Shown here: positions 35,309 to 44,644 of the stretch, in pieces
Layout: every line of letters begins with the position of its first letter
Position numbering within the stretch: position 1 is the first letter of the stretch
DNA from: Phycisphaerales bacterium
Lineage (GTDB): Bacteria > Planctomycetota > Phycisphaerae > Phycisphaerales > UBA1924
Direction: 5' to 3'
Length of the DNA: 64,000 nt
Assembly: GCA_020845755.1 (NCBI GenBank)
Contig: JADLFE010000011.1
Location: forward strand, 1 to 64,000
Position numbers and translations under genes: made by a program
Notes under the pieces: generated by a model
Databases searched by the model: none
What the model saw: only the letters and a program-made list of their open reading frames with translations
What the model was told of the DNA's origin: nothing

Positions 35309-35928
35309 CGCCGCGTCTGGCGAATCGTACGCGGGGCGACTCGAACCAGCGACTCTGCGACCGCGACCGGGCGTTCGCGGTGCATCTGGACCACTTGTGG
35401 CATCAGTTCGCCCCAGGTGTGAGACCATCCTCTCGGGGGCAAGCCCACAGTCGGCTCGTGGCGTCGGGCTGTTCCGATCGCAACCGGTGGTTGCGCCGCC
35501 GCCCCACCCCTGCGGGCTACGCGAGGCTTCCTCTTCGACGCCCTCGGGTAGATCCGGAGTTAGGTGTACCTCGCTGGAGGCCCTGAAAACGCGGCTTCCG
35601 CCCGTCCCCGTTAACGACCCGTGTCAATCGCACACCTATCGGTCCACCCCGAGAGTCGTCCGCCAACCCTCCGAAACGGTCTTGTGCAGGGAGTTCAAGG
35701 CCCCTGTCCAAGCGGACGGGGGCTTTTTCGTTTACGGGCCGGGGCGAGAAAAACCCCCTGTCACGACGCGGGAACGGGGTTGGGCGCGAAGGGTTTCGTG
35801 ACCAGAGAGCGCGGTGGCGAGCCGGACGGGGCGAAACGGGGTCAGGAGGCCGCGTTGCTCTCGCGCTCTGGCTCTCCGATTGAACAGGGCGTCCGGATCG
35901 GGGTGGCGAGCGGGACGGAGGTTCGAGA
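35309..35928. other. Intergenic stretch of 620 bp without a supported gene
   Basis: It lies between the kinase start and the LysR-family gene stop. No frame here has coding character; candidate frames are Arg/Pro/Ser-rich shadows. The only clear signal is a strong + strand terminator at 35700-35728 with no + strand gene before it, so a small RNA could be encoded upstream. I see no tRNA fold. Confidence 0.4.
35700..35728 (+). terminator. Orphan rho-independent terminator
   Basis: A 10-bp stem (GCCCCTGTCC with GGACGGGGGC, one T-G pair) closes an AAGC loop and is followed by TTTTT. It points in the + direction, while both flanking genes are on the minus strand. It is the best intrinsic terminator in the window. 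Confidence 0.7.
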
Positions 35929-36813
35929 CTACTTCAATTTAAGCAGTCTTCGCACCATTGGGTGCATGGCGCGTCGGCGGATCGCCAGCGCGAAATACGT
36001 CTCTCGCACGCCGCGGATCCATCCCACTCGCTCGACGCCAAACTGCGCCCGCACCTCCGCCTCGATCAGCGCGGTCGCGGGAAACGCTCCCAGCCCGATG
36101 CCCCCGAACGTCTTGAGCAACTCCCGATCCTCGAATTCGCCAACGATGCGCGGCTGAACACCCGTGGACTCAAGCCACCGATCAACAGAGTCTCGCAGGC
36201 TCGTCGCGGTCACGGGCAGCAACATCGGTGCGCCCTGGAGCGATCGAGGAAATCCCGGGCGCAGTTGCTTCGCCAGCGCCGGCACCGCATAGATCGCCAT
36301 CGGCGATTCCATGATCGGCTGACTAATCGCGGGCACATCGCCGCTGTCGGGATGCGCGCGATCCGCGATCACAAGATCGAGGTGGTAGATGCCGAGCCCC
36401 GCGAGCAGCTCTTCGATGCGCCACTCCCGGCAGATGATGCGCATCGTCGGGTCTTCTCGCATCAGCGGCTCAAGAATCTGGCGGATGATGGGCTTGGGAA
36501 CGAAGTCCGAAGTGCCTACGTGCAAAACTCTCGAGTGCCCCTGCGACGCGCCCTCGATCGCGCCGGGAATCTCCGCCGAAATCCTGAACATCTCTTCCGC
36601 GTGGCGAAACACGATCTGCCCTGCCTCGGTCAGCTCGAAGTTCCGCCCAGTCCTGGCCAGAAGCGAAACGCCGAGGCGCGACTCGAGCGCGCGGATCTGG
36701 GTGCTAACCGTCGGCTGGGCTAAACCAAGTTCGCGAGCCGCGCGCGTCAGATTCATGTGGCGCCCAACGACCCAGAAGTAGTACAGATGGTTGTGGTTGA
36801 TCGCCTTTCCCAT
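35929..36813 (-). CDS. LysR-type regulator of the NhaR subfamily
   Basis: A 294-aa regulator. The N-terminal HTH (LYYFWVVGRHMNLTRAARELGLAQPTVSTQIRALESRLG) has the LYYFWVV signature of NhaR-like proteins, which in E. coli respond to Na+ and pH. The effector domain (from about residue 90) is typical (VLHVGTSDFVPKPIIRQIL). It is divergent from the trehalose/ClC operon, with a 17-bp palindrome between them. It likely controls that operon under salt or pH stress, an inference from position. The start at 36813 is chosen for homology. Confidence 0.8.
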   Translation of the reverse strand: MGKAINHNHLYYFWVVGRHMNLTRAARELGLAQPTVSTQIRALESRLGVSLLARTGRNFELTEAGQIVFRHAEEMFRISAEIPGAIEGASQGHSRVLHVGTSDFVPKPIIRQILEPLMREDPTMRIICREWRIEELLAGLGIYHLDLVIADRAHPDSGDVPAISQPIMESPMAIYAVPALAKQLRPGFPRSLQGAPMLLPVTATSLRDSVDRWLESTGVQPRIVGEFEDRELLKTFGGIGLGAFPATALIEAEVRAQFGVERVGWIRGVRETYFALAIRRRAMHPMVRRLLKLK

Positions 36814-36883
36814 GACAGAGTCTAACGTCTTACGGACCTTTGGTGACTCAAGGCTTTGCCTATTGGTCCGGCGAGACGCCAAA

Positions 36884-36900
36884 CACTATCACTGATAGTG
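36884..36900. promoter_or_regulatory. Perfect palindrome, candidate LysR operator
   Basis: CACTATCA-C-TGATAGTG is a perfect 8-bp-arm palindrome containing the T-N11-A dyad typical of LysR-type binding sites. It lies 71 bp before the NhaR-like start and 225 bp before the trehalose operon. A second palindrome, CCACATGTGG, follows at 36915-36924. The remaining 311-bp intergenic region shows no gene. Confidence 0.6.
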
Positions 36901-37124
36901 GATTCCTTCGGTTACCACATGTGGATGTCGTGGCTGGTCGCCGGAGGCGCTCCAGGCTGCCCATTTGACATCCCGCCAGATTGGCCGGAACTGGTCCCCC
37001 GCGCCAAACGCCGACCGCCACACGCCAACTCAACCGACCCAGCGGGCTGTCCCGGTACGCGTCACGCCGCCGGCGAGGCAAAGGCCCAGGATCACGCCCC
37101 GCGGAACCACGGGGATTCGGTGCG

Positions 37125-39683
37125 ATGATGACAGAATTGATCGAGAGACTCCGAGTCATTGCGCGCGCGCCGATCCTCCTGATCGCGTGCGACTATGACG
37201 GCACGCTCGCGGAACTCGTCGCCGATCCGTCGTCGGCCCGGGCCAATCCCCGAGCGCTGGCGGCGCTCGGTCGCTGCGTCTCCATGCCGTGGACGTCCGT
37301 CGCGATCATCTCGGGGCGATCGCTCGAGGACCTCCGCCCGCGCCTGGGAGATGTCCGCCCGCACTTCATCGCAGGCTCCCACGGCGCCGAGATCGCGGGC
37401 GCGGGCCTCATGCTGTCCGAGCACCAGGCCGATTCGCTAGCACGACTTGAACTTGTCGTCGAAGACCTCGCGCGCCGCTTTCGTGGCGTTCGCGTGGAGA
37501 AAAAACCCGCGTCCGTAGTCCTTCACTACCGCGAGGCAATCCAGCCCGATGGACTTGCCGCGGCCGAGGCGGCGATCTCCGAGTGCGCCCAACTCCCCGA
37601 AGTCCACGTCCGCCACGGGAGCATGGTCATCGAGTTCATGGTGATGCCCGCCAGCAAGGGCGACACGCTCCACCTCGCACGACACCGGTGCGGCGCCACC
37701 GGCGTCATTTTCATCGGCGATGATGTCACCGACGAAGACGCGTTCCGCGCTCTCTCGCCACACGATCTCTCCGTCCATGTCGGCGACGGGCAGAGCATCG
37801 CCTCTTATCGCGTCGGGAGCGTGTCCGAAGTTGCCGAACTACTCGATTTGCTCGCCACCTTTCGCGCCGACTGGGTCCGCAGCCGAGACTTGGTCCCTCT
37901 CGATCAGTGCGGGCTTCTCTCGGATCAGCGCACGACCGCGATCGTCTCACCGAGCGCCAGAATCTCGTGGCTCTGCCTACCGCGCACGGATTCCTCTGCG
38001 ATCTTCTCCGAGTTGGTCGGTGGCCCACCCGCGGGCTTCTTCGAGATCGCGCCGTCCGATCCCACCGCGCCAGTCCGATGCACCTTCGATGGCGACTCGT
38101 TCGTGCTGGTCACCGAATGGCCCGGTCTGCGCGTCACGGACTATCTCGACGCCTCCGGCGGTAGGGCCTACCAAAAAGCCGGCCGCGCCGATCTCATCCG
38201 CGTCATCGAAGGGACGCTGCCGGCTCGCCTTTGTTTCGCGCCGCGCTTGGACTTCGGCCGCATCGCCACGCGCCTCAAGGAGCGAGAGAACGGGATCGAG
38301 GTCGACGGCTCGAACGACCCCATCACGCTCCGGGCGCCGGGCGTGACATGGAGCATCCAGCCCGACGGCGTCCACCACACCGCCATCGCCAGCGTCGATC
38401 CCTCCACGGGACCGATCGTCCTCGAACTCCGATACGGCACGGCAAACCTCGCTGCTTCCACGGAGCCCGAGCCGGAACGACGCGAACAGAATCGACGCTT
38501 CTGGTCCGGATGGTCGCGGTCCCTCAAGCTCCCCGCGATGCATCCCGCGCTCGTGAAGCGCAGCGCCCTCGTCATCAAAGCCCTGTGCCACGGGCCCAAC
38601 GGCGGGATCGCGGCGGCCGCCACCACCAGCCTCCCCGAACTCATCGGCGGCACCAGAAACTGGGACTATCGATACTGCTGGCCACGCGACGCCGCCATGG
38701 CCGCCGCGGCGCTTGTCCGCCTGGGAAACACAGGGCACGCCCTCAAACTCCTCGATTGGATTCTCGAAGTCGTCGATCGCTGCGAATCCCCCGACCGCCT
38801 TAGGCCGATCTACACCATCTCGGGCTCTCACCTCCCCCCCGAGGCGGACCTCGGCCATCTGTCCGGCTACGCCGAGAGCCGCCCGGTCCGAATCGGCAAC
38901 GCTGCGTCAAATCAGGTTCAGCTCGACGTCTTCGCGCCCATCGTTCATCTCGTCGCGCTGCTGGCCGAGCGCGGAGCGCCGATCGCGCCCGACCACTGGC
39001 GCCTGGTCCGCGCCATGGTCCGCGCCGTCGAGGCCCGATGGAGCGAGCCGGATCACGGCATCTGGGAAATGCGCCTGGAACGCCGCCACTATGTGCACTC
39101 CAAGGCCATGTGCTGGCACACCATCAACCGCGCCCTCACGGTCGAGGAAGCAATCCTCGGCACGCGGAACAGCGACTGGACCACCCTCGCCGAAACCATC
39201 CGCGCCGAGGTACTCAGCAAGGGCTGGAACCCCGCCCTGGGTGCCTTCGTCGGCGCGTACGAACAGCCCTACCCCGACGCCGCCGTCCTCACGCTCGGGC
39301 TCAGCGGCCTGATCTCGCGCGACGACCCCCGCTGGATCTCGACCGTCGAGTTCGTGGAGCGAGAACTCCGCGACGGTCCGACCGTGCGCCGATACAAAAC
39401 CGACGATGGCCTCCCCGGCGGCGAGGGCGGGATGCACATCTGCACGGGCTGGCTCATCGAGTCGCTGGCGACCGTCGAACGCTGTGATGAAGCCCGAGCG
39501 CTGCTCGATCAATTCGCCGCGCTCATGACAGGGCCCTGCCTTCTCACCGAGCAGTACGACCCCGCGACCAAGCTGGCCATCGGCAATATCGCCCAAGCTT
39601 ACTCGCATCTGGCCTTCATCAACGCGTCCCTCGCGGTCGGCGATTTCTGTACCACCCACTCACCGAGAGGAACGGCCGTATGA
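37125..39683 (+). CDS. Fusion of trehalose-6-phosphate phosphatase (OtsB) and GH15 glycoside hydrolase
   Basis: An 852-aa bifunctional protein. Residues 1-240 are a HAD phosphatase of the OtsB type (nucleophile DYDGT at 23-27; FIGDDVTDEDAF). From about residue 250 comes a GH15 glucoamylase/trehalase-like protein with GGTRNWDYRYCWPRDAAM, general acid Glu in GIWEMRLERR, and catalytic base Glu in LPGGEGGMH. The first domain would make trehalose; the second may hydrolyse it or another alpha-glucoside, so one chain may both make and recycle trehalose. The stop overlaps the next start by 4 bp. ATG 37125 is the first of two consecutive Met codons. Confidence 0.85.
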   Translation: MMTELIERLRVIARAPILLIACDYDGTLAELVADPSSARANPRALAALGRCVSMPWTSVAIISGRSLEDLRPRLGDVRPHFIAGSHGAEIAGAGLMLSEHQADSLARLELVVEDLARRFRGVRVEKKPASVVLHYREAIQPDGLAAAEAAISECAQLPEVHVRHGSMVIEFMVMPASKGDTLHLARHRCGATGVIFIGDDVTDEDAFRALSPHDLSVHVGDGQSIASYRVGSVSEVAELLDLLATFRADWVRSRDLVPLDQCGLLSDQRTTAIVSPSARISWLCLPRTDSSAIFSELVGGPPAGFFEIAPSDPTAPVRCTFDGDSFVLVTEWPGLRVTDYLDASGGRAYQKAGRADLIRVIEGTLPARLCFAPRLDFGRIATRLKERENGIEVDGSNDPITLRAPGVTWSIQPDGVHHTAIASVDPSTGPIVLELRYGTANLAASTEPEPERREQNRRFWSGWSRSLKLPAMHPALVKRSALVIKALCHGPNGGIAAAATTSLPELIGGTRNWDYRYCWPRDAAMAAAALVRLGNTGHALKLLDWILEVVDRCESPDRLRPIYTISGSHLPPEADLGHLSGYAESRPVRIGNAASNQVQLDVFAPIVHLVALLAERGAPIAPDHWRLVRAMVRAVEARWSEPDHGIWEMRLERRHYVHSKAMCWHTINRALTVEEAILGTRNSDWTTLAETIRAEVLSKGWNPALGAFVGAYEQPYPDAAVLTLGLSGLISRDDPRWISTVEFVERELRDGPTVRRYKTDDGLPGGEGGMHICTGWLIESLATVERCDEARALLDQFAALMTGPCLLTEQYDPATKLAIGNIAQAYSHLAFINASLAVGDFCTTHSPRGTAV

Positions 39684-42016
39684 GCAAGATCCCGGTCCGC
39701 CCATTGAAGTCTCGGTCCGCGCGATTCGGCCTCGTCGTCGCGATCTTGGCCACAGCAATCACGGCCACTCTCTCTTGGCTGCAGATCCAGAGCGAACAAA
39801 AGAGTGGCATGGACGACCTCGAGCGCCGCGCGAAGCTACTCGCCCACCGCAACGCCCCGGCCGCGCTGGCTGCCATCTCGCAGCCGGACCCTCAAGCGGC
39901 GATCGGAGATCGACTCGACGGACATTCACGCCTACTGGGAATGGCCATCTTCCGCTCCGATGGACAGCTCGCCGCGAGCGGTCAAGGAGTCAGCGACACA
40001 ACGGCGGTCATGATCGAACCAGCGGCCGAGGCGATCGCGCACGGCGAGGACTTCGTTGCCCTGCGTCGAGCCAAGGACGGCAGCACACATGTCTTGGCCC
40101 GTCCCCTCACCAATGCCGCAGGGGCACCCGTGGGTGCACTGGTCGTCCTGCACGATGCGTTGTACCTCGATGATCGCTTGACACGCGGAATGGTTCAGGG
40201 TCTGCTGCTTTCCATCGCGATTGGCATGAGCATGTTCCTGCTCACGACCGGGCTGGCATGGACGCTTTTTGAAAGGCCCCTGCACAATCTCGCCGCATGG
40301 ATGCGACGCCTGCGGTTCGGCAATCTGCCCGAACTGCCCCCGCGCGGATTGCCGGTGGGCCGCCTCGCCGACGAGACCGCTCACCTCGCGGCTTCGTTCC
40401 GCGCAGCTCGTGCCAAGGAGCGCGAAGAGGCGCAAGAAGTCGTTCGATCCGACAAGGCCTGGACGAGAGACCGCCTGCGCGCTCACGCGATCGATGCTCT
40501 CGACGGTGAACCGCTCGTCGTGGTGAGCAATCGCGAACCCTACATGCATCAACTCCGCGATGGCAAGACCGTGCTCGTTCGCCCAGCAAGCGGGCTCGTC
40601 ACGGGGCTGGACCCGGTGCTGAGTGCGACCGGCGGCTTGTGGGTGGCGCACGGCGCCGGCGATGCCGATCGACAGACCGCCGACGCCGCCGGGTGCATCC
40701 CCGTACCGCCGGGCGATCCGCGTTACACGCTCAAGCGTGTCTGGATCTCCAAGCAGGAAGAAGAGGGTTACTACTACGGCTTCTCGAACGAAGGCCTCTG
40801 GCCACTCTGCCACCTTACGCACGAGCGTCCGGTCTTTCGCTCGTCGGACTGGGATCAGTATGTTCGTGCCAATCACCGCTTCGCCAAAGCCGTGCTCGAT
40901 GAACTTGGAGACGCGCGGGCGGTGGTCATGGTCCAAGACTACCAGCTCGCGCTGGTGCCCGGCATTCTCAAGACGAGTCGACCCGACCTGCGCGTCGGGC
41001 TCTTCTGGCACATCCCGTGGCCAAACGCGGAAGCGTTTCGAATCTGCCCATACCGCGTCGAGCTCTTGCAGGGCATGCTCGGCGCGGACCTTGTCGGCTT
41101 CCATCTCCAACAGCACTGCAACAATTTCCTCGAGTCCGTGGACCGCATGATCGAAGCAAAGCTCGATTGGGATCGGTTCTCCGCTGAGACCAAGGGGCAC
41201 ACCTCGCTGGTGCGACCGTTTCCAATCAGCGTTCAACGCTGGTCGGAGCGAGGCGTGGCGACGGGCCGAACGCTCGCCGAGCACATCGACTCCCTTGTTG
41301 AGCAGCATCAACTCCAAGGCATCGCGGTCGGTGTTGGTGTCGATCGAATCGACTACACCAAGGGTATCGCCGAGCGGTTTCGAGCCATCGATCGCCTGTT
41401 CGAGAAGCACCCCGAGCACCGCGGCAGGTTCACGTTTGTGCAGCTCGGCGCGCCGAGCCGCGTCCACATTCCCAAGTACCGCGATCTGGTCACCGACCTC
41501 GAACAACTGGCCGACTCGATCAATTGGAAGTACCAGGACGACAATTGGAAGCCGATCCGGTTTCTGGTCGATCACCACGATGCCCCGAGGGTCTACGCAT
41601 TCCTGCGGATGGCGTCGGTCTGCGTCGTGAGCTCGCTTCACGACGGGATGAATCTGGTGTCAAAGGAGTTCATCGCAGCCAAGGAGGACATCGATCAGAG
41701 CGATCCGGCAACCGAAGGCGTCCTCGTGCTCTCAGAGTTTGCCGGCGCAGCCCGAGACCTTCCCGAGGCGCTCATTGTCAATCCGTACGACACGGAGGAG
41801 TTTGCGGCCGCCATCCACCTCGCGATCACCATGGAGCGCAAGGACAAGCAACACCGGATGTCGCGTATGCGCCTTCAGATCGAAGAGAACAACATCTACC
41901 GATGGGCGGCCGACTTCCTGACCTCGATCGCGCAAGCGACGCCTCGCGCCGTGCCCGCGCCCGTGGTCACTGTTTCTACGGCGACCGCCGCAAAGTCCTC
42001 GCCTGCACCATCATGA
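39680..42016 (+). CDS. otsA: Membrane-anchored trehalose-6-phosphate synthase (OtsA) with N-terminal sensor module
   Basis: A 778-aa protein. Transmembrane helices at about 17-35 and 173-197 enclose a 135-residue extracytoplasmic domain (LLGMAIFRSDGQLAASGQGV), like the sensing part of a chemoreceptor or kinase. A HAMP-like linker (about 198-250) follows. From residue 278 the protein is a complete GT20 synthase (VVVSNREPY; VMVQDYQLALVPGIL; GVDRIDYTKGI; SLHDGMNLVSKEF). The usual OtsA is soluble and about 460 aa, so the fused receptor-like half is unusual and could couple external signals to trehalose synthesis. ATGA overlaps link it to both neighbours. Confidence 0.85.
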   Translation: MSKIPVRPLKSRSARFGLVVAILATAITATLSWLQIQSEQKSGMDDLERRAKLLAHRNAPAALAAISQPDPQAAIGDRLDGHSRLLGMAIFRSDGQLAASGQGVSDTTAVMIEPAAEAIAHGEDFVALRRAKDGSTHVLARPLTNAAGAPVGALVVLHDALYLDDRLTRGMVQGLLLSIAIGMSMFLLTTGLAWTLFERPLHNLAAWMRRLRFGNLPELPPRGLPVGRLADETAHLAASFRAARAKEREEAQEVVRSDKAWTRDRLRAHAIDALDGEPLVVVSNREPYMHQLRDGKTVLVRPASGLVTGLDPVLSATGGLWVAHGAGDADRQTADAAGCIPVPPGDPRYTLKRVWISKQEEEGYYYGFSNEGLWPLCHLTHERPVFRSSDWDQYVRANHRFAKAVLDELGDARAVVMVQDYQLALVPGILKTSRPDLRVGLFWHIPWPNAEAFRICPYRVELLQGMLGADLVGFHLQQHCNNFLESVDRMIEAKLDWDRFSAETKGHTSLVRPFPISVQRWSERGVATGRTLAEHIDSLVEQHQLQGIAVGVGVDRIDYTKGIAERFRAIDRLFEKHPEHRGRFTFVQLGAPSRVHIPKYRDLVTDLEQLADSINWKYQDDNWKPIRFLVDHHDAPRVYAFLRMASVCVVSSLHDGMNLVSKEFIAAKEDIDQSDPATEGVLVLSEFAGAARDLPEALIVNPYDTEEFAAAIHLAITMERKDKQHRMSRMRLQIEENNIYRWAADFLTSIAQATPRAVPAPVVTVSTATAAKSSPAPS

Positions 42017-43662
42017 TCGATTCGCTAGGATTGGCCGTGGAAGCATCGGAAGCCGCCCGCCCATCAACACCCCAAGCGGAGTCTGAACAAGAACTCTCGC
42101 CCTCGAGGTTCGCGCGCGACAGCAAGGGCCAGCATCTTGTACGGGCAGCAATGATCGGTGTCATTGCGGGCTTGGTCGCTGTCGCCTTCAAGTGGGCTTT
42201 GACGGAATCCGAACGAGCGCGCGGGGCACTTCTTGACTGGCTCCATTCGAAACCTCACTCCGACTTGTGGGGCTGGGCCGTTCTCCCGCTCCTCGGCTTC
42301 TCTCTCGGGTGCATGGTGGGCTGGATGGTCAGGCGATTCGCGCCGGAAGCACCCGGGAGCGGCATCCCGCACCTCAAGGGTGTGCTGCTCCACGCCAGGA
42401 CCATGCGATGGAAGTGGCTGATTCCCGTCAAGTTCCTTGGAGGTGTGCTGGGGATCGGTTGCGGTCTTTCGCTCGGACGCGAAGGGCCAACCGTGCAGAT
42501 GGGAGCCGCCGTCGGTCAGGCCATGGCAGAGCTTCTTCGTGTGCCCTCACGTTCGGTCCTTCAGTTAGTTTCGTGCGGAGCCGGTGCGGGAATCGCTGCG
42601 GCGTTTAACGCGCCGCTCGCTGGCTTCCTATTCGTGATTGAGGAATTGCACCGAGAACTCTCTGCGAGGACCTTTGCGGGCGCACTGGTGGCCGCCCTCT
42701 CCGCCGACATCGTTGCTCGCGCCCTCGGCGGCGAACTTCCTTCTTTTTCAATCGGTGGCTACCAGTCCATCCCGCTCACCGCGCTCCCCGTAGCCGTCAT
42801 CATCGGGCTCGCCGGAGGCGTGCTCGGAGTTTGCTTTAACCGCTCGCTCTTGGCCGCTTCACGCGCATCGCTGCGCATTCCTCGCGTTCCACGCTGGGCC
42901 CTTCCGGGGATCGCAGCCGCTCTATGCGGTATCGTCGCGTGGTGGTTTCCCGACATCGTGGGCGGCGGCCACATCGCCGCGGACAAGTTGCTCGGAGGTC
43001 GGTTAACCGCGGGGCTCGGACTGCTTGTCTTCATGCTCGTCTCCAAATTCCTGCTCACCGTCGTGTCGTATGGGTCCGGCGCACCCGGTGGCATTTTCGC
43101 GCCCATGCTGCTCCTGGGGGCCATTGCGGGCGCAATCCTCGGCAATCTGCTCTCGCGTCCGTTCGCCTCGCTTCAGCACATCAGCACGGCGCTCGCCATC
43201 CTGGGGATGGCCGCATTCTTCACGGGATCGGTCCGAGCTCCGCTCACCGGCATCGTGCTCATCATCGAGATGACGGGAAACTATCAGCAGCTCCTCGCGC
43301 TCGGCGTCACATGCCTCACTGCCGACCTCACCGCCGGCTCGTTGCGCGACACGCCCATCTATGAGGCCCTCTTGGAATTTGATCTGAGACGGCGCCCGCC
43401 AACCACCGCATCGGAATCCACGATTGCTGCCCCAAGATCCGTCTACATCGGCGTGCAGCGAGGTTCGGCGCTCGCCGGCAAGGCGTTACGGACCTCAGGC
43501 ATGCCGATTGGTTGCCTCGTCGTCTCGGTCGAGCGCGCCGGGCGCGAGATTCTGCCCGAAGCCAATCTGGTACTTCTCGCGGGCGACCACCTGACCATCC
43601 TCGTGCCCGACGGCGAGGGCGACAAGACCATGCAGGTCGTCCGAATGGCCACTGGGATCTGA
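42013..43662 (+). CDS. ClC-family chloride channel/antiporter with TrkA-C-type domain
   Basis: A 549-aa protein. Selectivity-filter motifs are GSGIPHLKG, GREGPTVQMG (with the gating Glu) and GAPGGIFAPMLLLG. The second proton-path Glu is present (FLFVIEELHRE), so it may be a Cl-/H+ exchanger rather than a channel. A C-terminal domain (about 465-549) ends in ANLVLLAGDHLTILVP, typical of TrkA-C/RCK_C regulatory domains. Its start overlaps the trehalose synthase stop (ATGA). Ion flux and trehalose made from one operon suggest an osmotic or acid stress module. Confidence 0.85.
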   Translation: MIDSLGLAVEASEAARPSTPQAESEQELSPSRFARDSKGQHLVRAAMIGVIAGLVAVAFKWALTESERARGALLDWLHSKPHSDLWGWAVLPLLGFSLGCMVGWMVRRFAPEAPGSGIPHLKGVLLHARTMRWKWLIPVKFLGGVLGIGCGLSLGREGPTVQMGAAVGQAMAELLRVPSRSVLQLVSCGAGAGIAAAFNAPLAGFLFVIEELHRELSARTFAGALVAALSADIVARALGGELPSFSIGGYQSIPLTALPVAVIIGLAGGVLGVCFNRSLLAASRASLRIPRVPRWALPGIAAALCGIVAWWFPDIVGGGHIAADKLLGGRLTAGLGLLVFMLVSKFLLTVVSYGSGAPGGIFAPMLLLGAIAGAILGNLLSRPFASLQHISTALAILGMAAFFTGSVRAPLTGIVLIIEMTGNYQQLLALGVTCLTADLTAGSLRDTPIYEALLEFDLRRRPPTTASESTIAAPRSVYIGVQRGSALAGKALRTSGMPIGCLVVSVERAGREILPEANLVLLAGDHLTILVPDGEGDKTMQVVRMATGI

Positions 43663-43845
43663 CGCCGAGTGAACGCGTGGAGCGGGCACGTGACGGCCAT
43701 CGATTCGCGGCCTCACAAAGTCGTGGCATTCGAATTCGAGGACTTTGACACCTATCTCGCTCGCACCCGCGCGACAGTTTCGCTTCGGCGCGCAGATAAA
43801 GGTGGTAGCCCGGCGCGGTCTCGAAACTGCCCGGGCCGGGGGTCC

Positions 43846-44172
43846 ATGGCTGCGGGCACACAACGGCGTTGGAGTGATCGAAGGAAGTACGCGGAGCTTG
43901 ATCCGGACGCCCGCCGCCGGGAGGTCGTGGGGCTCCTGGCGGTCGGTATGGCGAGGGCGGTTCGCGGCGAGAAGACCACTATTTCCGTTGATTGCCAGTG
44001 GTTTTCCGGTCCGTACCGCGCGGGAGCTTGCCATGGCGATTCCAGACGTGTTTCCTTGAACTCAACGGATGTCGAGCCCTCAGTGTCGTCGCTCCCTTCC
44101 CCGCTCGTGAACGAAGATCTCTCCTCGGATGCGGGCAAGGGGCGCGGAGATCGGGGGCCGGTGCATGGATGA
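43846..44172 (+). CDS. Small protein of the recombinase cassette, 108 aa
   Basis: The segment KYAELDPDARRREVVGLLAVGMARAV resembles the conserved core of a short protein often found before DUF2924 and serine-recombinase genes. The remainder is not conserved-looking. The stop overlaps the next start by a few bases, which supports a coupled reading. The function is unknown; it may be a cassette accessory factor. The long C-terminal part may be a frameshifted extension, and the start is uncertain. Confidence 0.35.
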   Translation: MAAGTQRRWSDRRKYAELDPDARRREVVGLLAVGMARAVRGEKTTISVDCQWFSGPYRAGACHGDSRRVSLNSTDVEPSVSSLPSPLVNEDLSSDAGKGRGDRGPVHG

Positions 44173-44644
44173 CGTGATGATCGAGATCGACAGACTGAAG
44201 AACATGACGGCCGGGGAACTGCGGACGCGCTACGCCGAGGTCTTCGGCGAGCCGGCGCGTTCCGGGAACAGGCAATGGCTGTACCGCCGCGTGGCGTGGC
44301 GTATCCAGGCCAACGCGTACGGCGGGCTCTCGGAGCGAGCGCTGGAGAGGGCGAGGGAGCTGGCGCGGGACGCGGATATCAGGTTCCGCCCGCCGACGGG
44401 CCAGATCACGCCCCCACCGCTTCCATCAACGGTCGTGCCCCACGACCGGCGTATCCCGCCGCCGGGGAGCGTGCTCACGCGCGTCTTCAAGGGCCGCGAG
44501 CACAAGGTCACGGTGAGAGGTGACGGGTTCGAGTACGCCGGGCATGTGTACCGCTCGCTGACGGCCGTGGCGCACGCGATTTCTGGGTCGCATTGGAACG
44601 GGCTTTTGTTCTTTGGGCTGGCCACTCGGGAGAAGTCGGCGTGA
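44165..44644 (+). CDS. DUF2924 protein
   Basis: A 159-aa protein of the DUF2924 family, recognised from IDRLKNMTAGELRTRYAEVFGEPARSGNRQWLYRRVAWRIQA and PPPGSVLTRVFKGREHKVTVRGDGFEYAGHVYRSLTAVAHAISG. The second half looks like a RAMA-like or modified-DNA-associated domain. The family is nearly always encoded before a large serine recombinase, as here. The role in recombination is unknown. The 4-bp GTGA overlap with the recombinase gene shows translational coupling. Confidence 0.85.
   Translation: MDDVMIEIDRLKNMTAGELRTRYAEVFGEPARSGNRQWLYRRVAWRIQANAYGGLSERALERARELARDADIRFRPPTGQITPPPLPSTVVPHDRRIPPPGSVLTRVFKGREHKVTVRGDGFEYAGHVYRSLTAVAHAISGSHWNGLLFFGLATREKSA

Noticed and set aside
35640..35730. A tRNA gene before the 35700 terminator
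   Set aside because: GAGTTCAAGG resembles a T-arm, but no acceptor or anticodon stem can be formed around it.
43663..43845. A gene directly after the ClC channel
   Set aside because: No frame with coding character before the small cassette protein; the stretch looks like a border region.
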